Shown: positions 54,475 through 64,000 of the stretch, one piece after another
How the letters are laid out: each line of letters begins with the position of its first letter
How positions within the stretch are numbered: position 1 is the first letter of the stretch
Assembly: GCA_036346225.1 (NCBI GenBank)
Contig: JARFIW010001088.1
Location: 374,001-438,000 of the forward strand
DNA length: 64,000 nt
Direction of reading: 5' to 3'
From: Platerodrilus igneus
Lineage: Eukaryota; Arthropoda; Insecta; Coleoptera; Lycidae
Translations under genes and position numbers: made by a program
The notes under the pieces: generated by a model
Database searches by the model: none
What the model was told of the DNA's origin: nothing
Seen by the model: the letters and a program-made list of their open reading frames with translations, nothing else

Positions 54475-55090
54475 TTATCCTTCCCGTATCTTTACGCGCT
54501 TTACTTTATTATGTCCTCCGGCATTATCATAGTTGTCACAATTGTAAGGTGAAAGTCTGTTAGTGTGCACTACCATTGCTCTGCCTTTGGGATCGTACGA
54601 ATCGTATATACTTAATCGTTGGTATGTTTCAGTACTTCGTAAGGACCCTCCCAATTTCATTGTGACTGGCGACAATCCATGCCTACATCTAGGATTGTCA
54701 AAGCATACGGGATCTCCCGTTTGAAAACCAAGCTCTTGCGCTTTGAAGTCTTACCTGGTCTTCATCTGGTCTCTCGCAATCTGAATATTTTGTCTTACGT
54801 CTGTGTGGATGTCATGCATTTTCCTTATGATTTTCTCAACATAACTTTCGCCTACAATGTCCTTTCCATGCTTCACACCAAACTCAAGGTCACATGGTAA
54901 ACGTATCTCGTATCTTAGCAAAGCACATGTAGGAATCTTTCCAGTACTCTTCTGAACAACAAATCGGTAGTACAATAAAAATAGGTGTATGCATTGGTTC
55001 AAGGCATTTGAAATGTTCAAAAAAATACTTTCCCAAAGCACTGTACGCGCCTTCTCCAAATTATCCGATTGAGGCTGCAATGATGTATGT
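54475..55090 (-). pseudogene. Gypsy fragment G, integrase C-terminal half
   Basis: The frame 55080-54751 starts at PQSDNLEKARTVLWESI, equivalent to the end of the integrase core with the catalytic Glu (N-L-E-K). It goes on with LLYYRFVVQKSTGKIP, EIRLPCDLEFG and YVEKIIRKMHDIHTDVRQNI. The frame 54675-54475 continues with LSPVTMKLGGSLR and AMVVHTNRLSPYN, the gypsy integrase C-terminal region. Upstream pol is absent beyond about 55100, so this is a truncated element. It is not closely similar to A or B. Confidence 0.82.
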
Positions 55091-57706
55091 CACTCTTGTC
55101 TTTCTCATCCCCAGAGCTTATTTAGTCAAGTACAATCTTAATAAATTGGATTTAGCGCTTACTTTGTAATAACATTGTATGTGGGATGGAGCGCGATGCG
55201 ATACATTATTGAAAATGCAAGACGCGACCACACATTTTAATTTTGTCTCGTCGAGCCTGTATTTCATAAAGTGGCAGGATAATATCTAGAGCATATAATT
55301 TACCATCTGACTATGACATTCGCAACTTTAACACAAAACGAATTTTTCTACAACTCTTATTTTGGAATGCTCTTGGATATGGTTGCTTTAAGTGCTACTT
55401 GTCTTATAGCCACTTTCTAAAACTTCAACAATCCTTGAAATACACCATAGAATACAACTTGCAATTTCATGTCTTCACATAACGTATGAAGATGCTACAA
55501 AAGCACTTCTTTAACAAATCGATCATTTTCGACTTCCATTAGTGACGCGTTAGTTTTAATTAAAAATTTCATTGTTCAAAAAGCTAAGGCGGCCTCACAA
55601 TTGTACGTATAAAAACCAAATTAAGGAATCCTAAGATTTATGTTATTAATATTTGCAGCATGTGTAAAAAATTTTGTATAACGACTTTTTACTACAAAAT
55701 TATGAGCCCATATAGAAACATAGGTTTTTGTAATAAAAAGCTCTTTTTTGGTATAAATACCAATGCAACTCCCAAGACACCTATAAAATACTGGCTAGCA
55801 AATTTAATAGTACCCTTTTCTGACAAAACAACGCTTTTGCTACGCTAATAATTCCATATTTTCCAGGCATATTTCTAGCCGTAGGGTATCTAACCTATAT
55901 CTGGAACTTCCATAAAAATGCTAAATGACACGTTTATCTCGCTTCTCTTGTGCTTGGGTTTCCGTTTCGGATATTTATGTCAAAATTTATACTTTATGAT
56001 GTTTTATAAGAAATATATAACTTTAAGGATTTTGTGTGTAAATCGAGTAAAGCTGGTATTAGTTTTTAAAAGAGGTGGCTTTGAAACTATACTATTATCG
56101 TTTAAAGCAGTACGTATTCTTGTATGTAAAAAGGCAGTTAATTAATACAAGTTCATGCATAATTTGTAAGGCTAGCGCGCTACTTAAGTAGTAGGAACGA
56201 GTATATTAATTCCAGTAATTTAAATAAACTTCTAGCATGAACATAGCCCGTAAAATGTAGAAGCTTTCGTAGTTTACATTTAATAACATTCCTATTTCAG
56301 TAAAACATTAAATTAGGATGAATAACGAGAATAATATAGAACTCATTTTATTAAATACAAGCAGTGATAATTATCTGGACTTTACACTCCTGCGCAAGTT
56401 AAGGTTCGGGCCTTGCGAGCTGTATTTTTAAAAACTACTTTCAAAACTTCTTAACAATTTATTTGATTATTACAGAATTGAATGTGGAATTTTACAAACT
56501 TGATTAAAATTACTCTAAGTCGAAAAAAGAATTAATTGTACTATTTTGAGTAGCCTAAGCAACTGCAATGTTAAAACTGAATAGTTTGACTGACTGCCGG
56601 GTCTTGGGGCTTCTGGAGTATTTATGTTGTCTCTGCCCCTCACAATTCTGTGGGAACTTGCAAAGCTCATGTCTGCTTATTCTTAATTCTATTCATTGAT
56701 ACATTGTTACAATCTTACTTTCTAGGTAATCGCGGTATCTTAGCCGTCTGTGACCTGCCACCTGCAGTGTCATTATCGTCTGCAATACATTGTATTGCAT
56801 CCGTTCTCATGAACTGTTAATAAACTTTACTAATTGTCCTTGTATTACATTGTTGCACTTCACATAGTAGTTTCTTAATGATTTCTAGTAATTTGCTATT
56901 AGATTCTATTATATAATACATATATAATTGGGGGATATGTAACTCGCATTCAGAAAAATTACTCGTAACACGCGGCAGATAACCACCATGCTACAGTTAT
57001 TTGTACAAATTCACACGAGTTTAAGAAATCGCAACTATGGAGATAACATCCCAATAACCATACACATGTAAAATACAGTTACAAAATTAATGCGTTACAG
57101 ACGACAGATGACGCAGCTTTCGGTTTTAAACATAAAAACATGGAAAAAATGACGGTTCACATAGACGCAACATTGACCTCGATATCAGGTTGGCTTAGAC
57201 GTACAATCCGTGAGAAAAGAAATAGTATGCAATAACCCTATGACGTAAAACATATAAAAACTGTCAGATAGCAAAAGAAGAGATAGATCAGAACAAATTA
57301 TTAACGACAAAGTATCTGACCGCGGTTTGCAAATTTTGAGCGGCACCCTATCATCAGACGTTGGAAACAGGTATAATAGTTAACGTGACGGTATCTACTT
57401 GAACAGTAAGCAAAAGAACGAAGCCATAGACACGAAAATAAAACATGGATATGCATACCAGATGCAATTTGTAAACTGACAGTGTTATTAAGGAGTTTTT
57501 ATCGACATTAACAACTAGATTTCATACCTGCGGCGATGCCTAACTTAAAAATCGATAAACTTTTAAACAGTAGAAGAAACTTTAAGTCGTATAAATATTT
57601 GTCATACAGCTTATAACACTCTCTGATATTTACCAACTGAGATGATAATAATAATAATATGTAAAGCTGATTATTAAGAAGGACTATTCAGGAATTTAAA
57701 GAGACT

Positions 57707-57912
57707 ACAACGTTTTACGCGTGCAAGTCGGAACTATAAAGACTTGCTGCGTCGGCGGCATGAGAAACGCAGGAAGAAATATTCTTCATAAAACAGAAAA
57801 TTAAACAAAATGAAGTTGAACGCCACTGTATCTAGCAAAAAGATGTGATTTTAAAGTAGATACAAAAACTCTATAGGAGTGGATCATTTATCATATTTAA
57901 TTTGTTTTTTTT
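57707..57912 (+). repeat. Direct duplication, left copy
   Basis: Resembles 59201-59430: TTTTACGCGTGCAAG, ACTTGCTG, TTCATAAAACAGAAAAT, GAAGTTGAACGCCACT and ATCTAGCAA blocks in the same order. Roughly two-thirds identical. Confidence 0.55.
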
Positions 57913-58509
57913 AGATTTTTAGATTTCTATTACATTTACTGGGTTCTTTAATGTTCCGACCGCTTCTTGGAAGAAAGGTTTTTTTATTAAGTATTCACAC
58001 GAATTTGACTTAGTTTTCTCAATTTCTCTCGAAAATACGAGAACATGTTTTATTTAAAATAATTTTATGCTATACAGAGGCAAATTAATTTAAACTTTAG
58101 TTGCTTTTTAATTCAAAGGAGACGCTATTTTAATAGAAAATATTTACTTATACGTCAAATCTTCTTTTAGTACAATAAGATTAAAATTGGGATTTTAAAT
58201 ACACGAAATTATTTATTTTAGAGTGATCAATTTGCATTTTAAAGTATATAAAAAAATTATTATTTTTACATATACGGCTTACATTATTGCTATGTATTTA
58301 CAATACGCTTATATCATACAGGGTGATTATCTATACACGCGCGACGGCATTTTTTACTTGTACATCAATAAATAAAAGTACGCTCTTATTATATAGAGCA
58401 TAACTATGAATTTACGGAGATTTTTATTTTTTCTTGATTCTTTTATATCTTGGTGGGATTTATTTGTAGAATTTTGGTTTCAATGGCCTCTCGTGACCCC
58501 TTACCACGT

Positions 58510-58510
<1 letters not shown>

Positions 58511-58551
<41 letters not shown>
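58511..58551. repeat. (TA)n microsatellite
   Basis: An uninterrupted run of about 19-20 TA units. Confidence 0.97.
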
Positions 58552-58553
<2 letters not shown>

Positions 58554-59200
58554 GTTATGAAGTTACGAGCGTTTTATAATTTTTGATATGTGCCTTACTC
58601 TAGTAATTATTCAATTAAATAATGAAGCACGTGTTCTAATAGAGATGACCGTGAAATATTTATCCTTGATATAACGTTTGTGTAATGTATTGTTACGTGT
58701 GAATTTAACACTAATAACTCTAAAGTTAACGTTATGACAGGAACATAACAAAAAAAATACACCAGCTAGCTTATAGAGAGTAGGGGTTGATTTTATAAAA
58801 AGTGCATATATCTTTTTAGGTGTAGACAAACTCTAACACATTCACTTTGACCTATAAAGAACGGTTTCTGAAATATCGGACTAATCACAAATAGTGTGCG
58901 CATCCCACCTGGAACGGGTCTTTTGTTCTCAACAGATGGTGAGTGATCTAAAAACGACTAGAGTATTTTCTTTTATCTCGGTAGCCTGATGTAACCTTGT
59001 ATACGCTAGCTTTCTCTTTCTAATTTAAACTAAGTACAAATAATGTAGCAGAATTATTTTTATGTGGTTGGTGACCGTAAATTGTTACCCCCAAAGCGTT
59101 GGGCGTTAATCTAACAGTATTAATTTTTTTAATTAACGCTTTGTGATCTTGCCCCTAGGGGGAAGATGGAACAACAATACGGAACTTAAAAAACTTAACA

Positions 59201-59430
59201 TTTTTACGCGTACAAGATGAAACTATTAAAACTTGCTGTACCGGCTAGCTTGGCTATTATCCCATGGGAGATTATGAAAAGGGCGGGGTTGAAATATTTT
59301 TTATAAAACGGAAAATACAGTGAAGTTGGACGCCACTCTATTTAGCAAGTATAAAAAAACTAGATTTTTAAGGTTGATACAGAAACCCTGTCGGAGGAGA
59401 TAATTTTAAAACTTTTAATTTGCCTTTTTA
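59201..59430 (+). repeat. Direct duplication, right copy
   Basis: Partner of 57707-57912: TTTTACGCGTACAAG, ACTTGCTG, TTTATAAAACGGAAAAT and GAAGTTGGACGCCACT. Contains extra bases around 59255-59285. Confidence 0.55.
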
Positions 59431-61984
59431 AAAAATTCAACGTATTCAAATCAGAAGGTGTCTATTACATAACAAATAATTTTTATCCAACTATGCCTAT
59501 ACAAAAAATTGAATAATTTTACATGTGTTAGTGATATTAAAATTATTAGTGAAACAAAAAAATTTCATTTCTTAGGATTTATATGAGCATCAGATCTAAT
59601 AGTCACGTACAAACATAAGCAAAAAATGTAATTCAAATACTATTACGCTAGTTATTATTGAAAATTCGAAACGTACTAAGTTTAGAGCAAATATTACTTT
59701 CAAGAAAATATATTCTCATTAATAAATTAAATGATCAGCATAAAATTATAACTCGTACTCAGTTGGGTGTCGGGCCCTACAGACTGGAACGATGGAAATT
59801 TTTCTTGGCGGCTTGACGCATAGCCGTTGTGGAAAAGAAGGTTGCAAAAATAATTAACAGATTTTTTTTGGATCAAGCAAAAATCACGCACCCTTAACCA
59901 CTGGCTGCTGGGAGTACCTTTAGGCTGGTTAGGCACAGGTTCCAGCTAGGTAACAAAGGCGATAGCCCCAGACTGATGACTTGGGCGATGGACACGTTCG
60001 AGGATGCTCATAAGTATCAGTCGGCTAGAGGATACATGTGGACTAGCAAGTGGTTTTCGGTTACATGATTCTTGTTAATATTATGTCTTTGTCTTTGTCT
60101 TACTGGGTGTTTGCGCTGTAATATAAATCGGTTAAGGCAATTAAATTTTTTATCGTAAATCTTACCATCATTTTGGATCCTGCTTGACTTGCAAAGACAG
60201 TTCAACCGGTGAAGTCTTATCAGGACAACTGTTTAAAGCCCACGCGTCGTGTGTATGAAACAAGTTGAAAAGCATGAGATATTTATTGAACAATTAGGTG
60301 TTTGCACAGACTTTTGGGAAATAAATTGCTATTCATAACTTTACAAACCAGGTTTCAAAACAGCTGAATTGTTTTCCACATGATTGTGGGTACAGAATGT
60401 GGAACTTTTCCTTGTAGTTAAGCTAAATTGGAAAATAACAACTCGCATGTTGTTTTCCATATGGGATCAAGGAATTATTAAAAATTGTGAATCTACCTAG
60501 TTATACAAACCAACATTCTTGGTAAATTGTTTTAATTTTTTTCTTTTTCCCTTGCCTTTATGCTTTTAAGGTGTTTCAACCAGCAATTTTTTCTACACAA
60601 ACATAAACAATTGTTACAACACTAATAATACCCACGCTGTTTATTTAACCAATATTAAAACATGAATATCTCACCACCAACAAAAATAAATTAAACTCTA
60701 CTCTAATTGGCTAAATTGCGTATATCTAAAAAACAGAATATCATAAGTTTATCCTAGTTTAATTATCCAACAAGTTGAACCAGTATTTGTAAATTTCTAT
60801 GTATATAATTGTAGTGCTGGTTTCTACTATATTCTGCTTTTGTTAAGTGTGCACTAACTGAAAAGTCTGATATTAATAAATTACTGTGTAAACAATGGTA
60901 AACACATTAACATAATACGGTGCAAGTAGCAAGTTAAAATTTTACCACTTACAGCTTTTGGTTTGAGTAAAAGGATCAACCGCAGTTTTCAGAGCAAGAC
61001 AAACTTGAGTGTCACTAATCCATTATCTAACTGGTGTTGAAGGAAAATATTCACTATAGAAACACTTTTACAGAAAAACGGCAATTTATTTATTTCCGCA
61101 ACCACCTTGCATACAGAAGTTTTTTACACTACCAGTTCCAAATTTATATAATTTCCGTTGCGCAAACTACTGAGAACCTGTTCAATTTGCTTGACGATCG
61201 TGCTTGTCACTCGACTGAATCTAAAAGCTTGTCTTCAACGATTTCAATCTGAATGAATACAATTGAATGAATGAATGGAATTCACTTATTCTTCACATTA
61301 TGCGACGACCGTATTTATAATCTATATTATTTAAAAGATGTTACGTATATTTTTCGCATAAGTTAATTACACTAATTTTTAACTCAAACCCCTTTGACGT
61401 TAGAAGCGAAAATTGATTTAATAAACTTAAAATAACCCTCTCCGTTGCTAATTCATTATCCGTTCGTCTAAATTCCATGTCTACAGTTCGATAAAATCGT
61501 TATTTCTTAAGTAATAATAAATTCGCTTTCTACAAATTTTCCTGTTGAACTTAGTTATTTTGAAACAACTTGTTTACGCTATAAATTAAATAGTTATATC
61601 CTGTTTCTACGTACCCGCTCTCTTGCTATATCTTACGACCGCCGTATAATGGTTTTCTCTGTTGCTCGAAGGTAACGACTTGTTGAGATGCTCGTGCACT
61701 ATTCGATATATGCCGGGCTTTCCGGTTATCGCGCTTTACCTTTCCGGTTCGTGTTATTGTTGATTTTGAATCTAGAGCGTATGCATTGATACACTAGTAA
61801 AAACTACTCGTTCTGTAACTTTAAGAGCGATACACGTTTCTCCTCTATAAAATGTGTAGATTTATTTTGTGTATCCGTTAACGCTCCTGAGTCGTTAATA
61901 TTAGTAAAATTTTCTTTTTTGGCTTTTAGCTGGAGGCTAATTTGCTTGTTCCGTAGCCCGATCATTCCTTGATGTAGATCAACT

Positions 61985-62370
61985 GCTCTTGCATGTAGAC
62001 CGCCGTTACAATTATGGTAGTAACAGGTTTGTTGCTAACTACCGCTTCGATGCTGTCAATTCGCTTCCGAGGGCTGACCAGATAAGTATCCCGACATAGG
62101 TATGTGACTATTTTCTCTTTCAAACATACGCTGGGATAAACCCAATTTGAAATTATGTAAGCTAATGTTTGTTCTGGTACATTTACGTTTTTTCCGGCTA
62201 CGTCATTGTACGTAGCAAAGAATTTTCAATTTTCTATATTTACACAGTTTGTACGATTTGAACCGAACTTGTGGTAGGGGTCAAATGTTTTTCGGTACAT
62301 GGGAATATTAGGTACTTCCAGGGTTGCTATTAATTTTAACATCTGCGTCATCAGGTAGGTCTGATACGTC
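61985..62370 (-). pseudogene. Unrecognised coding-like region, one stop
   Basis: On the minus strand from about 62370 a frame gives about 128 codons with a single TGA (around 62230). It has protein-like composition: YLMTQMLKLIATLEVPNIPM, FDPYHKFGSNRTNC, ATYNDVAGKNVNVPEQTL, WVYPSVCLKEKIVTYLCRD. It ends at a TGA near 61965. An overlapping frame then stays open for about 76 codons to about 61805 (GGLHARAVDLHQGMIGLRNK and then a Lys/Asn-rich tail). The two could be joined by a frame change near 62000. Four cysteines are present. I do not recognise the family; position does not identify it either. Confidence 0.35.
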
Positions 62371-63174
62371 CTAAATTTTCATTATTTTATGAGCTTCTAT
62401 CAGTTTGTGTAATTTATAATAATTTGGGTTCCTTTAAATGTATGGGAATGCTTTCACATCTACGTTCGTAGGAGATTAGTCTTGGAAAATATGTTAGTAT
62501 TTTTGTAATTTGGTATGACTATAGTGAAGTTCCGGTTTTATTTGTTGGTAGTAGAGAAGTGTACTAAGGTCTTTACTCTTTTTTTTCAGTATTTAATAAT
62601 ATAATTGAATAATCTCATTATAAAGTGTAATTTGCCCAACGTCTATAAAATTTTACGGCTATTTTTCTTACTAAAGCTCCTGAACTAGCTAAAATTGGTA
62701 AACGTTTCTCCTATATACAAATGTGTGCTTTACTAATGTGCGAGCGTTACAATATAGATGTTGTTAGTATTGACCGTATTGAAAGAAAAATTGTGAATGG
62801 TTTATGAAAATAACATATTGTAGCGGGCTACTACTAACGCGTTTCACTAATTTAAAACAAGTAGTAATAAAAGTCTTTATTACTCACGATTCACAAGCCT
62901 AATTAACAGTATATGCCTTATTTATAGATGTTTTCAGTCGAATTAGCAATGAAGCACTCTCACACTAATGCTATTTACAAACACTAATATCTTCTTAAAC
63001 TAAATTCTTAACCATAGGTCTATTAACAACACTAACACTACTATTTATTTATTACACTTTTGTCTATTTATGTATTCTACAAGCTGTCGATACAATATAC
63101 ACGTTCACATAATACAAATTTATATTTACTCTTGGACTTCCAAAAGCTTAACTATTTAACTTTACACGATATAT
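62371..63174. other. No gene identified
   Basis: AT-rich with nothing supported. A TGTAGCGGGCTACTACTAAC sequence at about 62819 might be an LTR edge, but no partner was found. Confidence 0.45.
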
Positions 63175-63503
63175 TGTAACGTATTTTTTTTCTAGTTACA
63201 GTCAAGTCAATAAAATAAAAATAAAACAGCTATATTTTAAAGCATTTAATTTGTGAATTATCAACCAATAAAAATTAACATATAATATTAGTAATAACAC
63301 TCGACTAGCCGTTTATATCTTAAGAGTTTTTCTTTGTCTCAAGCCATTTACCATCCGACATTACCTTGGGCTTAAAAGAAAAAGAAGAAATTCTCGACCC
63401 CGTGATATCAGATTAAGGTTTGGAAAATTGGGAGGTTTGATTTATAGCTGATAGTCACGAGGATAAAGAAATATAAAATATACAAAAATAATTTTATACT
63501 ACA
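63175..63503 (+). repeat. Putative 5' LTR of gypsy H
   Basis: Delimited by TGTAAC at the left, as in gypsy B, and by ACA immediately before the primer-site-like sequence. The partner LTR is outside the window, so the boundaries are inferred. Contains dispersed repeat copy 3 at 63318-63376. Confidence 0.5.
63318..63376 (+). repeat. Dispersed repeat, copy 3 of 3
   Basis: CTCAAGCCATTTACCATCCG then ACATTACCTTGGGCTTA, matching copies near 6690-6762 and 40566-40634. Confidence 0.4.
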
Positions 63504-63520
63504 CTTGCGCTCACAACATG

Positions 63521-63700
63521 GGGCTGGAATTTCATTTAGAGGCTCGAATAATTTCAGTTAGAGGCCGGAAAAATTTCATTTAGAGGCTGGAATAATTTCA
63601 TTTAGAGGCTGGAATTTCATTTAGAGGCTCGAATAATTTCATGTAGAGGCTGGAATAATTTCAGTTAGAAGACGGAAAAATTTCATTAGATGCTGGAACA
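63521..63700 (+). repeat. Leader tandem repeats of gypsy H
   Basis: About eight units of 17-22 bp with the pattern GGCTGGAATAATTTCATTTA then GA, some units lacking the AATA. They lie between the primer site and gag, exactly where element B has a 32-bp array of different sequence. Confidence 0.85.
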
Positions 63701-63896
63701 TTTTGTAGTTGTTCTCATCACACTTACATTCAGCGACTGAGGTTTGCATTGATTCTAGTAATGTCATTTTTTTAGTTTCATTTTTGTTACAGTTTATAGT
63801 GGGTTCTTTATATTGTTAGGACATCCGTTTGTTTGTGATTTCATCTTCAAAAATTATATAGTTGGGATACGTTAGAGAAATCCAGATATTTAATTA

Positions 63897-64000
63897 TGGC
63901 AGAAATATATAGCATCGTTCATTTATTTAAAAATGAGTTAGAATATGAATTGAACATTAGAGGCATTGAAAATTCAAGACCAGTTTCAGATAAAAGGAAA
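63897..64000 (+). CDS. Gypsy H gag, N-terminus (runs off window)
   Basis: Starts ATGGCAGAAATATATAGC and encodes MAEIYSIVHLFKNELEYELN then IRG and R-PVSDKRK, running into the window edge. Aligned with gag of element B, about 20 of 35 residues match, including the ELEYEL and IRG blocks. No break is seen in the visible part. Confidence 0.75.

Larger units (their letters stand above)
55100..61980. other. Long AT-rich stretch without a supported gene
   Basis: I find no supported gene in nearly 7 kb. Small frames at 55660-55848, 55918-56145, 58611-58829, 59727-59936, 60017-60205 and 61034-61252 show no motifs. A 31-codon frame beginning MEKMTVHIDATLTSISGW at about 57139 is too short to call. A direct duplication and a TA microsatellite are listed separately. 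A CCCCTAGGGGG palindrome at about 59152 and an imperfect AAAGCGTT...AACGCTTT hairpin (59093-59143) were also noted. Confidence 0.5.
63175..64000 (+). mobile_element. Gypsy element H, 5' part, relative of B
   Basis: The 5' end of a plus-strand gypsy element that runs off the window. It has a putative 5' LTR (63175-63503, TGTAACG...ACTACA), a primer-site-like CTTGCGCTCACAACATGGGG at 63504, a tandem-repeat leader, and the first 34 or so codons of gag. Gag is clearly related to that of element B. The LTR is far shorter than in B and unrelated beyond the first bases. Confidence 0.7.

Noticed and set aside
57351..57357. Minus-strand CTGATGA as a third hammerhead candidate
   Set aside because: No GAAAC box follows within stem II distance, and no GTC.

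Overview
The window is AT-rich, intron- and repeat-type eukaryotic DNA, and almost everything recognisable in it is transposable-element sequence. The element set (Ty3/gypsy, BEL/Pao, RTE-type and RNase H-bearing non-LTR elements, an irritans-like mariner, a foldback element, a possible Penelope-type ribozyme remnant) points to an arthropod genome, most likely an insect. I see no bacterial gene organisation, no CRISPR array and no convincing tRNA or rRNA gene. The only possible host-gene trace is a broken DEK-like coding fragment at the left edge (minus strand, about 1-597).

Layout: 1-0.6 kb DEK-like fragment; 1.6-2.1 kb palindromic element with a 15-bp direct repeat; 4.2 kb hammerhead-like motif; 8.7-14.7 kb old, inactivated gypsy element A (minus strand) with two LTRs; 15.0-16.4 kb remnant of a non-LTR element with RNase H; 17.9-27.7 kb young gypsy element B (plus strand) with 1.78-kb LTRs and a 4-bp target duplication; 27.7-29.8 kb two inverted copies of an unidentified family; 30.7-34.4 kb RTE element C with a nested CR1/Jockey-type insertion; 34.6-35.4 kb internally deleted mariner; 35.7-37.0 kb foldback element built on 89-bp repeats; 37.3-43.0 kb decayed Pao element F (minus) split by a 1.6-kb insertion; 44.9-47.4 kb RTE element D; 47.6-52.3 kb very young BEL element E (minus) that lacks the reverse transcriptase domain; 52.3-53.1 kb more RTE 3' ends; 53.5-55.1 kb gypsy fragment G with integrase and possibly env; 55-62 kb mostly featureless; 63.2 kb to the end, the 5' part of gypsy element H, a relative of B.

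The most informative structures are: (i) BEL element E, with two LTRs identical by eye, a perfect 5-bp target duplication, gag, protease and integrase, but no reverse transcriptase core, which suggests recent mobilisation in trans; (ii) gypsy elements B and H, which share gag ancestry and both carry a short tandem-repeat array between the primer-binding site and gag, with different repeat units; (iii) a foldback element whose arms are made of an 89-bp repeat. A cross-cutting caution: nearly every frameshift in the youngest elements lies in a homopolymer run and would be resolved by a one-base run-length change, so part of the apparent gene decay may be sequence error rather than mutation.

All assignments are from reading motifs by eye; no database search was possible.
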